From Capsicum annuum (lineage: Eukaryota; Streptophyta; Magnoliopsida; Solanales; Solanaceae): DNA of 64,000 nucleotides. Every line of letters starts with the position of its first letter. Position 1 is the stretch's first letter. The stretch spans positions 97,888,204 through 97,952,203 of the forward strand of contig NC_061115.1 of NCBI RefSeq assembly GCF_002878395.1, in the 5' to 3' direction. A program made the translations under genes and the position numbers. Shown piece by piece: positions 35,331-47,400 of the stretch. The notes below the pieces were generated by a model that made no database searches, was not told the DNA's origin, and saw only the letters and a program-made list of their open reading frames with translations.

Positions 35331-37260
35331 AAATTTTCACCTGAGGTCATTTCAATAAAAAGTGGGTCCCATAATAATACTTCATTTTCTTTTTTTTTTT
35401 TACCAATATGTCATAATAAGCACGGGTGCCTCAGGACTCGAACCAAAGTCCTCCTAGACTAAAACTTATATTTTAGATCTATTGGAACAATCATAAGTCG
35501 CATAAGAGATCATTTAATTGAAGTTTTTTCCCCATAGCCAATTAGAACTAACAAAGACTTCAAAACAAGAAATTGGCTGTAAAAACCAAGCGAACTAACT
35601 GAATTGTCTTTTCAAATAAGTCATAAATGACTTGGGACATTTATGGAAAATCTCTAACGGTAGGAATAAGTGAAAACATGAAAAATAACCTGAAGCGCCA
35701 TTATAGATTATGAGAGAATATATGGAAGAAAAAGATTTGTCCAGATCAAGGTTTATTTGATGAAAACAATTTGTCAAAGATTACAGCAAATATGAAAAAC
35801 AATATTGACAAGAAGATATGGAATAAAATGACTTGCTCGAATCAATATACAAGAATTTTGAAAAGAATATTTACTACAATTTCATGGAAGGACTTATTCC
35901 ACTTAAGAAAAAAGTCAAGACCAATTTGTTACTTAAAGAAGGTCCAATAATCAAGTTTGCAAAAATGTCAACATTCATAGTGATCACTATTGAAAATCAA
36001 GAAGATGAATGTGTTTACATTTAAATTAGAATGGAACATGAAATGAAGAGCATCTTGAAATTATCATGGGTTGCAAAATAAGAACTCATATTTGTACTAG
36101 CCAAAAAAAGATTATAAAGAAATTATTAGGAAGAATATTTATTTCATTGAAAAGAAAATCTTCTATAGAGATACTTAAATTTGATATTTTTACCTATAAA
36201 AGGATGCTGTAAGATTTGCACTACAAAGTAATGAAGATTGAGATGCTGAAAGATATTTTTTGGGTGCACAAATATAAAGAAAATATTCAAAAATATTATT
36301 GAATACTTTTTGAAAAGAGATAAAATGAATTTTTTCAAATAAAATTTCATTAGTCCAAGAATGAAAATATTTATTATATGATATGAGGGATCTCACATAA
36401 ATGGCTAAAATTATTAAGACAATAAAGAAAGATTGTCTAAGATTATTTAATAAAATATTTCATAAAAGATATAATGAGGAGCTATGGAAAGAAGATCAAT
36501 CGTATGGGTCTTATACAAGGGAAGACCATGTTTGATGTTGTTCAAAGTACCAAGAGATCATTTATTATAATAACTTTAAGGAAAATTATCAAATTTGTAA
36601 AAATCATAAAGTAAAAAAAATCAAGAATAAGAGGTGAAAATTTCACAATTTGCATTATAAAAAAGAGAAAAAGAATCAATCAATATTTATTATGAAGCAA
36701 AATCTTTTTTATTGTACAAGATCAAGAAGAAAATATGCACAGATTATTTAAAGATTGAAGGTAGCATTACAAGTACTATGAATACAAGAATTTATTAGCA
36801 AAGAAATACACAACCACACTTACTTTCATCTCAACCACTCTCATGTTCCTTTGTTCTACTCTTCATAATTATTTTAATTCATTATCGATTTACTTGTAGT
36901 CAAAAGAGTGAAGAGAGAAAATATATTGTTTGATGAGGCATTGTATTGAAAGGTTGTGTCCTTATTATTTCTTTGTTGAGTGAGTAAAAACAAAAGAGTC
37001 ATTGTTGGTAAGCGAGTAAAATCTACCCTTGTTCGCTGTTGGTGAGCGAATAAAAACAAACCTTGTAAAAGTTGGTGGTAAAATCAAAAATTCACTAAGA
37101 CGGTACTCAACTCAACTTATAAAAAGCTTAAAGAGAATTTCCTTGCAATCAAAGATAATTGGAGTAAGATACCAAATTGGTTCAAAAGCAATAAAAGAAT
37201 CCTGGTGTCATTTATTTTATTCTCTCGTATTATATTATTCATCTTTAATGTTTATTTAAA
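35331..37260. other. AT-rich region, no gene recognised
   Basis: Only short frames of low complexity occur. Direct copies of a GGTGAGCGAATAAAAACAAA-like block lie near 36980-37065. The sequence may be an old retroelement, but I find no RT, RNase H, protease or coat motif to prove it. Confidence 0.4.
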
Positions 37261-37375
37261 GTACTAATATTTATTAGCAAGTTGTATCTTTATCAGTTAA
37301 CTGTGTCTAGACAGCAGTCGATTAGATAAACTTTAATAGACATATAATTCACCCCCTCCCTTTGTTCTTTTAAGG
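37261..37375 (+). repeat. Possible end of a Copia-type LTR
   Basis: GACATATAATTCACCCCCTC and the following CCTTTGTTC resemble the ATTCACCCCCCTC block that closes many plant Copia LTRs. No clear primer binding site follows, and no partner LTR was found. Confidence 0.3.
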
Positions 37376-38394
37376 CCATAATAGTGGAAAGGATCCATTT
37401 ATTGAATAATCATCTTCCTTCGTGGTAGAGTTGTTGGACCCAGATACCTAACGTAGAGCAAAATTCATCTTAATTCTTCAGGCACATTGCTTTCTTACTC
37501 TTAAGAATTTTTAAATATCCTTTCTTCTTTTTGGGATTCGAAAATAAAAGATGATGTGGACTGCACTTAGAGTATTTTTTTCTGAGACTGCTCGTCGTAC
37601 TTCTTGTAACTGGGCCAACACATCTAAAGGTAACACTAGGGATGCTTTCCACTTCAAAAGAGATATTAGACTCAACATCCTCAACTTTGCTTTCCTCTTC
37701 AAAAGAGATATCAGACTCAACATACTCAGTAAAAGTTGATTTGAAATTGGTCTTAATGAAATTCATTTCAATGTCTTCAAATTTTATGATTGAAATAATG
37801 AAATAAGAGGTAGAAATTATCCCACCACGCATACCATAATTGTAAAAGAAACATAACATAACATAAAGTAATAATCAAGATAGTATATCACATCAATCTT
37901 AGCATTTAATTTTGATATATTATTTTTAGGTACTCTATAAATCCTTTAATTCTTCTTCTTGAATATAAATTTAAGGGTTTTTGAGCTTGATTTTTAATCT
38001 TGATGAACTTGATCTTGACTTCTATGTGAATTCAATGGCTTTTGATCATATCGTTAAATCTTCCTTTTGATCATGAATATTATTTGATGTTGAATGCTGA
38101 TCTTAGGCATATTTATTCAGTTAAATGTCATTATTTATGCGTTTTTAGCTAAGTTTTGAGACTAACTTGGTGTGCTTAATGAAGTATAAAGCGTGTGTTT
38201 GTGTCTTTGTATGATTAATGAAGTATAAAGTGTGTATTTGGGTCCTAATTTATGTGTTTATAGCATTTAAGGTGTATTATAAATAACTCAAGAGTCAAAA
38301 GAATCAAAGAGAGTTTAGACGAGAAAACTAGTTAGACTATCTTACACTATGCTTGTTCTAGTGTACTTTTATGGGTTTTTTTATGTTGTGTTGC
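37376..38394. other. No gene recognised
   Basis: A 129-codon minus-strand frame (37859-37470) contains a repeated acidic segment (ESDISFEEESKVEDVESNI), which comes from a local duplication. It matches no family I know, and the surrounding sequence is non-coding in character. Confidence 0.35.
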
Positions 38395-38513
38395 CTAATT
38401 TTTACTCTTCCTGCACTATCTTTTGATTTCTTGCACGATTAGTATTTGTTTGCCTGTGATTGATTCCAAGGAACCTGGTCCCTCACTATGTGGTGCAACC
38501 CCAAGGGTTTCAA
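38395..38513 (+). repeat. Truncated 5' LTR of the Copia element
   Basis: Only the last 120 bases match the 3' LTR. The sequence upstream of 38395 no longer aligns with it, so most of this LTR is lost or too diverged. Confidence 0.65.
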
Positions 38514-38516
38514 TAG

Positions 38517-38529
38517 TTGGTATCATAGT
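38517..38529 (+). other. Primer binding site of the Copia element
   Basis: TTGGTATCATAGT follows the LTR end. It is a variant of the initiator Met tRNA complement TTGGTATCAGAGC. Confidence 0.7.
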
Positions 38530-38554
38530 GAGGTCACTCTAAAAGGTTCACACC

Positions 38555-39512
38555 TTGAGTGTATTAGCTAGCATAGTTGCTCCACCTAATCTAGAAGAAG
38601 GGCAACCTACCACTAGACCACCTAGATTCAATGGGCAGTACTATGGGTGGTGGAAAACAACGATGTTTGACTTTATTATGGTTGAAGATAGTGAGCTGAT
38701 GGACATAATTCTTGGTGGTTCTCATGTTCCTATTAAAGAAGTCATAGAAGGAGATATTACAAAAATGGTTATCAAAAGTAGAAAGGAGTTCAATGATGAA
38801 GACAGAAAAATAATTGAGAAAAACTACAAAGCAAAGAAACTACTTGTCTGTGGCATAGGACCATATGAATACAAGAGGATTTTTACTTATAAAACAGCTA
38901 ATGAAATCTAGGACTGCTTATAGACAGCTCATGAAGGAACAACTAATGTGAAGGAATCCAAAGTTGACATGATGACTACCCATTATGAAACCTTCACAAT
39001 AAAATAAGGAGAGACAATATAAGAAATGCACATGAGATTCACCTCCATCATAAATGAGCTTCACTGCTTAGGAGGGGTGATTCCATTGTACAAGAAAGTG
39101 AGAAAGATTCTTAGTGTCCTGCCAAAATCTTGGGAAAGCAAAGTAGATGCTATTCTTGAGTCAAGGTACCTGAAAACTCTCTCTATGGATAAGCTTATTG
39201 GAAATTTAAAGAGTCAGGAACTCAAGAAGTAGTAAGAACAAGAGAAGAAGGAAGGAAAGAAAGAGGGAAGAATCTCTAGAACTGAGGGCACTAAAATCAT
39301 ACACTTATGAAGAAGACGCTTATGTTGCCTATTTGGAAAAAAATATTGTGAGAGATATGAAGAAAAATAGCTAGTTTCAAAGCAATGGAAGTGACAACAA
39401 AAAGAGAGGAACTGTGGAGGTTTGTCACAAATGTGGAAGTCCTGAGCACGTCATTAAAGATTTTCCAATGCACAAATTAGACTATCAGGAATATCTCAAG
39501 ACTGGTGGTGAC
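38555..39512 (+). pseudogene. Copia gag pseudogene, 5' part
   Basis: The frame encodes the Copia Gag (UBN2-type) core: TRPPRFNGQYYGWWKTTMFD, KKLLVCGIGPYEYKRIF, then stops, MHMRFTSIINELHCLGGVIP and RKILSVLPKSWESKVDAILE. A zinc knuckle begins at about 39420 (VCHKCGSPEHVIKDF, last Cys replaced by Phe). The coding region breaks at the solo LTR and resumes at 41016. Confidence 0.85.
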
Positions 39513-41015
39513 TGATAACGCTCAATCTACAGCTCTCGTGGGAGTGTAAAGCGGTCGTTAGCAAATATAGAACCCAACCTGGGTTGGGTATCGATCCCAC
39601 AGAGAATAGCTTGGCCAACAAGCAAGAGAAATTACTAGACTTTTAGTGCAAGTCTCGTAGGAGAGGGGGGATTGTAGTATGTAACCAAAACAAGAATGTA
39701 AGAACTGAAAATAGCAAAATAAAGAGAGATTGTCACGTGTGTTGTAAACAATGAGAATTGAGGCGTTGGGGTTATGTCCACCTTCTGAGGTATACGTCTC
39801 TATTGGCTATGAGTGTGTAGAGTCTTGACATGTAATTGCTTATAGAGAATTGTAGTCGATGGTAAATCCAAGCGTCTCTCGACCTAAACAAGGACTATTT
39901 CACTTTAACTCTCTCGAGCTTAAAGCGTGACTAACGGTACGAATTCTCCAAGAAGTTAGTCCAGGTACGGCACTAGCTTTTTAATAGGAAAGGGTGTCCT
40001 ACTACCTTGACATTATCTCTTTTCCAGACAAATAACTTTTCTCTCGAACAAGTCAGATGTTAGACTGGCGTTGGTCTATGCGTCTTCTTTTCTAGACAAA
40101 TAACCTTTCTCTCGAACAGGTTAGATGTTAGAATGGCGTGTTCTTGTGTTTGAACCGCAAAGAATGTAGATTTAAGATGAAGAGAATAATGATATAAGCA
40201 ATATACTTGTCTTGAACTCACAAACTCATAGCTATAGATAGTAACTCATTCGGCTTCCATAACCCCAACTAAGAGATTTAGTTACCCATGAATGCGAAGG
40301 ATATCACGCTTTGCATGGTGGATGGCGTGAATAGTAGGTGTTTGGCGTGTGGTTTTAGTGATTCCGTAGCAAGTAACGATTCTCTTGTTGTGGAATTTAA
40401 GAGTAGAAGAATGAAGAATTGAGAATGGGTTGTAGGAAGATGTCTTAATTGTAAGGAGATGAATGAATTGTCAGAATGTCTCCCCCCCTTTTCTCCTTTC
40501 TTTAAAATCTCTAACATGATAGGGTATTTATAATACTCCTATCCTACTCCTACTAAACTAATAAAATAAATAACCAAATCCTAATATACTAATGAAATCC
40601 TTGACCCAATTGTACTAGGGTAAGGTTACAAAATTATAATCCAAATAGAATGATGAAACACATAACCTAATTGCACTAGGTTAATGTATTATGGCAAAAA
40701 TCCAGCTTTGTGTCTGTAAGTCCCAAAGTCTTCAGAAATGCTGTTTTAGCCCGGGACAGATTTTCCATGCAGCAGATTTAGTCCTTTATGCGTCCAGCTC
40801 CTTTCCATCTCGTTTGTGAGCTTTCTTTTGCGTCAAGTAAGCCATAAATTGCTGTATTTTGCATCATTTATACCTGAAACTTTCCTAATCACATTTGTTA
40901 GCTCATTTACAGGAAAAAGGACTAAAAGTGTACGAAATAGATAATTAGTTCTCGAAACTAGGCTAAAATATGGGCAAAATATATTGATATAGGCGCGTAA
41001 TTTCGCCTATCATCA
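39513..41015 (+). mobile_element. Solo LTR, 1503 bp, inserted in the Copia gag
   Basis: It starts TGATAACGCTCAATCTACAG and ends TTTCGCCTATCATCA. GTGAC flanks it at 39508-39512 and 41016-41020. The GGGTATCGATCCCACAGAG block near the start and the GCCTATCA end are typical of a class of plant LTRs. There is no internal coding region or second LTR copy, so it is a solo LTR. A 70-base direct duplication lies at about 40015-40140 (TTTTCCAGACAAATAACTTT). The short minus-strand frame at 40278-40517 has no support. Confidence 0.9.
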
Positions 41016-41930
41016 GTGACAAAGAAAAGAATAGAGACCAAGTCCCTCTAAAATTGAGCATAAAGACAGCATCTGATTACGCAGTAAGGCAGGCTCTAGC
41101 AATATGGAGAGACTCCTCTAGTCAATCTGAGGAATATGAGAAGCAGGAAGATGTTTCCATGTTGGAAGTAGAGGATGAGAAAGTGACCTTTGATTCCCTA
41201 TTTGTTTTTATGGCAAACATTGGAGATGAAGAAGAAAATGAGGTATCTGAAATTGAGGAACTAGTTACAAAGCTGAAATCTGAAAATTTAAGCTTAGTAA
41301 ACAACTGGAGAAAGCAAATAGTGTCTGTGATAAAGAGAAAAATAATTCTCTAGAAGGAAATAGAGAAAATTAGGAGCTGGAATTGATACTTTTGACTCTC
41401 CAGGTATCTAAAACTGAGCAACAAATTTCTAAGCTCAAATTGGAATTTAATATGGGTGAGTCAACTGGAGAAAGAACATGTTTCTTAGATTAAAGAGAAG
41501 AAAGAAGCATTAAAGTTTTAGGTTGAGCTTGAAGAAAAATTAGAGGATTCCTAAAAGCATCTTATGTCTACACTCCATAAGAATGTGGAGTTGGATATGG
41601 GACCTAGTCCATCTGAAGGAAGAACTTTACAAATCCCTACAATGGACTATATAGTCTCAGATCCTTTTTAACTTAACCAATCAACGTGCTAATAATAGGC
41701 AGGATCTTAGTTATCAAGAAGGAAAACAACTTTGTGGGTCACAAGGAAAAGTTGATCATGATGCTAAGAACAAGGTTCACAAGCCTCTATGTACTCATTG
41801 TGGAAGAGATGGGCACACAAAAGAAAATTCTCAAATTTGGATTAGAGCTAGAAAGAATGGCTCTAGATATATTCTGCAAGGATATGCACATTTTATGGGC
41901 TTCTAGCCTTAGAAAATTATGAAAAGGAAC
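41016..41930 (+). pseudogene. Copia gag pseudogene, 3' part
   Basis: After the solo LTR the Gag tail continues with KTASDYAVRQALAIWRDSSS and DSLFVFMANIGDEEENEVSE, an acidic segment followed by a broken coiled-coil region. A second knuckle-like piece, CTHCGRDGHTKENS, lies near 41790-41830 with its last Cys changed. Protease and integrase, which should follow, are absent. Confidence 0.7.
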
Positions 41931-42779
41931 TCTCTACCTATATGTACAAAGATGTATTTGATCACTCCATTGTCCTTCTACTGGTAACTCAGACTCAAGT
42001 GGGTTCCAAATTTGACAAGTGATCATGGTCTCAAGAATGAAGAAGAGAATTGCATCCAGGAATGATAATTAAAAGTGAATGATAAAAAGGCTCAACATTG
42101 AAAGGTCTAACTTTAATCTCTCTCTCAATATATTTCAAGATGGAAGCATCTCAGGTAAATTATTCAACTTCAAAGCACCTAATCCATAGTAGAATATAGC
42201 TAAAAATCTCCATGACAAAAAGAAAATCCTGTCGATTGAAGAAAGATTGGTGGTGTTGCTGGAGATAAGAGGCAAAAGGCTGAAGAATTGAGATAAGAAT
42301 GATGATGATTCAAATTACCAATCATTAATCTCAGCTTAAGCAGAAGACCAACAAGAAGGGTGTGCACATGAAAAAGGCAAAAACAAGTTGATCTAATCAA
42401 TCGGGTTTATCTTATGATTCAGTGTTTCCACTCAAAATTAGATATGCTTAGGAGAAAAATATCCATGATAAGGTAGGTGCATTTTTGTACAATGTAGTAT
42501 CATGCCTTTGCAAGTCTACACCCATGGGGACAACTTTAGGGGAAAATAATTAAAGTAATCACAAGTTGAGAATTCACTCAAGAAAGAGAGAAACCTGATC
42601 CAATCTCTCAGGTTAGTACCAAAATAATGTGCCTCTAAAATTCATAAAATTTCTTTTAAAAAGTTCACATTTTTTTCCTATCAAAACAGAAGTTATCAAT
42701 CCATGCTAAATGAAAAGAGGCACAAAATACCTTACTCATTAGTCTTTCTTGTGAAATTCTTGAGATTCATAATGAAACC

Positions 42780-43750
42780 ATTCCAGTTGAACCTCTAGAC
42801 TCCAGTAAAATTCTTGCTGACTTAGCTTTGGATGGTGGCTTAAATAAAGAATCTGACACACAAATTGAACAAGAAACTTCTCAATCAGAAAATTCCCCCT
42901 TCCTATGTAAAATAAAATCCTCTAATGCTCCTCAAATCGATGCTCCTTCTAAGAAATTTAAAGGTACTAAAATTTCTGAGAATTTACAAGAACTTAGTTC
43001 TCTTATTCCATCATAGTCAAACCCTATAGTTGCCCAACTGGTTGATGAAGAAATTCTTGTAAAGAAGCTTGATCCATTCAGTAACATAAATTGGGTAGCT
43101 GAAAATTTATTTTTACTTGGACATGATTCCAAGGAAAGTTTTGGAAGTACGGAAGAGCAAATAGCAAGAGAAAGGGGTGAGTTGAAAAGTAATAAGGAGT
43201 TTTAATTACCTTTAAATGAGGAAAATAATTCTGATATTGCTATCACATCTAAGAAAAAAAAACTAGAAGTTCATGATGATAAAATAACCAGGTCCTACGA
43301 TTTAAAATCTGACAGTCCTGGTGTAAGAAAGAAGAAGCACATAGATGTGAAAAGAAAGAAAGTCTCTGGGGGACCTAGTCCCAAAAAGAGAAAATCTAAT
43401 TAAAAAAAAAGAGCCAAGTAGTGTCTGAACTATTGGATGCTCAAGAAAGCTTAACCAAAGAAATAGATGAGTTTAGGATTGTGTTGGCAGCAAAATACAT
43501 TGAAATAGTGCATCTAAAACTACAAAATCAAAAGTTGTTCTCAGAAGGACCCGGTGCCACTGAGAAAATGGCAGTAGAAAATGCAAAGATAAAATCTAAA
43601 GAGAAAAGTTGTAGAATATCTGCAGAGGTTCAAGGGTTAAATGCTAAAGTTAAAACTCTCACCAAATAATTGCTAAAAGCTCATGCTGCTGAGGTTTCTA
43701 GAATAGACATGTTGCTAAAATCACTATTATCTAAGCACCCTTCTACCTGA
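42780..43750 (+). pseudogene. Lysine-rich coiled-coil frame near the 3' end of the Copia element
   Basis: Two frames joined by stops encode an acidic, serine-rich part, a basic block (VRKKKHIDVKRKKVSGGPSP) and a heptad-like segment (LLDAQESLTKEIDEF and similar). Its place between pol and the 3' LTR recalls the env-like extra ORF of Sirevirus-type Copia elements. I see no transmembrane segment to support an envelope, so the call stays structural. Confidence 0.45.
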
Positions 43751-44024
43751 GTCCGATTATGTCAATCGACAGCTTTAGTTTCTGGTCTTTGATTCTCTTG
43801 TGGCCTTTAAAAGATAGTTAGTTATTATTTTTTTGGTATATGGTATTGGTACTTAATTTCTCAAATTGAATGAATTTTGATTTGTGTGTTTGACTTGTTC
43901 CCTCTTTTAAAAACTATTTTACCTTTTAGTGTTGCCCTAGTGACCATGAGTTAACTAATTTGTACTTATTTTTACTCTTAATTGACTTCTAATCCTTTTC
44001 AATGATGCCAAAAGGTGTAAATAC

Positions 44025-45150
44025 TGAGTTCATATAGTACGAACCAGGTACTAGGTGCAACTGATACAGATACCTATGATGAATGGAGTTGCAGATTTGA
44101 ATTACATACTGGTCGGGCAAAGTGGGGTGCTGAGTGCTGAATAGATGAATGAAGAAAGTTATGTTGACAGGGGAAAGTATGCAAATACACTAAATGAAGG
44201 TGCATCTTGACATGGGGAAGAAGTGTTTTGGCTGTAAATAATAACAGGGGACTAGGTCCCTGTGTTACATGGTGAAGGAGAAAGCATGATGATTGGGGGA
44301 ACATTCATCTTCATGTGGTAATCATACTGATTAAATGTGATAAATATGTAATAATGCTCGAATTGTATGGTTTGGTTAATCTTCATCAAAAATGGGGAAA
44401 ATTGCTATATGTAGTTTTGATAATGAGCAACTGAACTATAAGGGACCAGGTCCCAGGATGTGCAAGGTACACTACAGCTGGCATGCATCATCTACATAGT
44501 TTTGTCCTCTTGTGTGACAAACTTACAGGTGTTATTATGTACTGACTCGGATAGCTGATCCAATGATCTTTCAGTCCTAATCATCATTCAGCTATAAAAA
44601 GGAAGTGACGTCTCTTCATAAAATCAGTTTTTGCACAAATCTAAAGAGTGAAGTAATGTAGCAAAAACTCTATTTCAACATTGCTTATGTTCTTATCTTT
44701 GTAATATGCTTAAAAAGTGAGTAAGTGTTTATGAGTTTTATTGAGTGTTGATTTGTAATCGAACTACTCATGCTATAAGAGTAGTTTTTTCTTTTGTGGG
44801 TACTTAGGTAGAGTTACCTAAGGTTGTAAGACTGATTACAGCTAATCAGTAGAGAGGGTCCTTGGTAGAGTTACCAAGATGAGCTTGTAGTAAAGTTTCT
44901 ATAAGCGAAAGAAACCTAGAGCTAGGTTCATTGAAAGTTGTAATCAAGAGTTTGATTATGGTGTAAGTTGAGTTACTTGTTAGGGAAAGCCATGGATTTT
45001 TCATTCCTAGGTTTCCACGTAAAAATCTGTGTGTTTTTACTCTTACTGCATTGCATTTAGTTTTTCTGCACGATTAGTGTTTTTTTGCTTGTGATTAATT
45101 TTGAGGGACCTTGTCCCTTACTGTATGGTGCAACCCTGAGGGTTTCAACA
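44025..45150 (+). repeat. 3' LTR of the Copia element
   Basis: It starts about TGAGTTCATATAG after a degenerate purine tract (ATGCCAAAAGGTG) and ends GGGTTTCAACA. GGACCAGGTCCC-like palindromes occur several times. A TATAAAAA box lies at about 44594, in the position expected of an LTR promoter. Confidence 0.65.
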
Positions 45151-46130
45151 TTAACTTAACTAATGCAATTGTATAGTTTTGTATGAATATCAAGATGCCT
45201 TAACCCTAGAACTTTCTCAATTATTATTTACAATTCTTTTAAACATTGTTAATGTTCAGTGTTACTTTGAGAATTATATAACTCAAACTCTTGTTGGTTA
45301 CAAATCACACTCGTTCAACTTTAATAGTAACACTTGAATTGGATTGTTTGCTAAATTTCAAGTCCATGAGGGACCAATATTCATCTCGCAAGAACTACTT
45401 TATTACTTGCACGACCATGTACACTTGTATGTATAGTTGGTGGAACCAGGTATTTGAATACTTGAACTTGTAGCTTGTAGAGAGATCTACATTGTTTGAT
45501 ATATGAATTCTCTCTGGCTTCTTGTTAGAACATTGGTGAATCTTCTGAATCATGGGTACCCTTATTTAGAATAGTAGAATTGAGGAGTGTGAAGAGGACA
45601 AACTTCTCTTAGCCAATCAAATCTAAATGACAAGGTGATATTTGATTAGTTAAAATATGTCACTCATACACGTGACACATTTTTATTGGTCTTTCATCTC
45701 TCTAGGCATGATATGTAATTTTGATATTGGCATGATCCTATTGGATTCTCCGCTTGATTTGGAGTGTCACATTTTTTGATACGTGACACCAAATTGGGCC
45801 TCTAAAATAAGATGACAAGTAGGGATTAGCAAAGTGGGGCCATTTATAGCTCAAATCAATAGACTAGACCAACAAAAATTGCACTTTATTAAATTCATAT
45901 ATTTATTTAACTTAAACAAGTAATCCAGATATATTAATCAACATACTTTATTGGATTAATATAATTTGAACATAACATAGTTGAAATCTCATAGGGATTT
46001 ACCTTTAATAAAACTTTATTGTACAGAGGAGTGTATAACCACCTCGTATAGTTTGCATAATATTTTATACTGAGTGTATAATATTGTACATTATTTGTAG
46101 GAAATTGGAATGTTTTAGTATGTTATATAA
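45151..46130. other. No gene recognised between Copia and LINE
   Basis: AT-rich sequence with no supported frame or element boundary. Confidence 0.5.
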
Positions 46131-46176
46131 TGGGGGCAACATGGGCAAAACTGAAAAACCCTAACCCTATTGGCAA

Positions 46177-46870
46177 ATGACTACTTCCACCGCCGGTGGG
46201 ACTATCCCAATGGGGGAATTCCCAGCATTACCATCCAAGATCATCCCCAACATTGTATCACCCAGACCACCAACCCTAAGCATACCGGATTTTTCAAATA
46301 TACTTAAACCTACACCTACCCTTAGCACACCAACAACACCCCAAAAAATAGTTATTATGTTGCGTGAAGAACCAAATATTATGTGGAAATCTTCTAAGGC
46401 TAAGGCATTGATAGTAAAAGAAAACCTACAATATGCAATAGTTAAAAAGTTCTCATATATGGAAAGCCCGATATAAGGAAATTCAAAATTGATTAGGCTG
46501 ACTAGTCTTGAAGATATGTACAACTATTGTCAGCTTCAACTTATTATATGACAGAAAGAGAGATGTATTGGCAGATAACAACCCTTAAATGGGATCCATG
46601 GTTTGAACCAGATGTAGAGACTACAATAGGTGTTGCATGGATTTCATTACCGGGCCTTCCTCCAAACATCTTTGCAAAGGAAGCAATTTTCTCTATTGTA
46701 TTTATAGTAGGGAAACCACAATAGTTGATTTAGCAACTAGGAATCAAACATAGCCAAGTTTTGCTAAGGTTAAGGTGGAGGGTGATTTAGTTGCTAAACT
46801 ACCATAAAGAGTGAGGATTAACGAAAAGGATTATATAATAGGTGAAATTAAGTCATAATGGATTAAAACT
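46177..46870 (+). pseudogene. LINE ORF1 pseudogene (DUF4283-type nucleic-acid binding)
   Basis: Starts MTTSTAGGTIPMGEFPALPS. After a short frame change it reads MYWQITTLKWDPWFEPDVET and TTIGVAWISLPGLPPNIFAK, the conserved core of plant LINE ORF1 proteins. A later piece reads VKVEGDLVAKLP. Stops at 46474 and 46722 and a shift break it. Confidence 0.8.
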
Positions 46871-47009
46871 CAGTATAAATGTTACCAGGAACATGCTAAT
46901 GGTACTAAAAGTGAGAAAGACAAAGAGGATTTTCCAAACAGTTGGCAAGGGATTCTGAGGGAGTTGGAGATATATACACCTTCTCTAAAGGTGGTAAAGA
47001 TTCTATGGG

Positions 47010-47400
47010 AGTTTCCCAAGTAATTGGATCAAATTTAACACTGATGGAGCTTCGAAGGGTAATCCTGGACCTAATTCTTCTACCTTTTGATTAAGGGATG
47101 AGAAAGGTAATTTTTTATATGCAGAATAGAGTCAGATTAAGGATACGACTAGCGTACAGACAGAAATAACAGTTATGCTACAAGCAAACAAATACTTCAA
47201 CAAAGCAAATTATAATCAAGCAATCATCCAAATGGACTCACTTTGATATACAAAGTCATGCAAAAAGAATGGACACATCCATGGAGTATTGCAGACAAGG
47301 TTGAGGAAATAGAGTCTCTGATAGTAGGAAAGCATATAAATTTCAACATATATTAAGAGAAGGAAATAAACAAGTGAATTTCTCAGCTAATAGAGCAATA
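47010..47400 (+). pseudogene. LINE RNase H domain pseudogene
   Basis: WIKFNTDGASKGNPGPNSS is the start of the plant LINE RNase H, including the first catalytic aspartate. QTEITVMLQANKYF and IIQMDSL follow with the second and third acidic positions, then REGNKQVNFSANRA. Several stops are present. Confidence 0.8.

Larger units (their letters stand above)
38395..45150 (+). mobile_element. Degenerate Ty1/Copia element, pol-deleted, with nested solo LTR
   Basis: LTR ends at about 38513 and 45150 share a block of about 120 bases, from TTTTTACTCTT through TGCACGATTAGTGTTT to GGTGCAACCC and GGGTTTCAA. Between them are a primer binding site, a Copia Gag, a zinc-knuckle region and a lysine-rich frame. 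Protease, integrase and RT are missing. A 1503-bp solo LTR interrupts the gag. No target duplication could be confirmed at the outer ends. Confidence 0.8.

Noticed and set aside
35600..37400. Possible integrated pararetrovirus
   Set aside because: Composition and repeats raised the idea, but no RT, RNase H, movement-protein or coat motif could be read in any frame.
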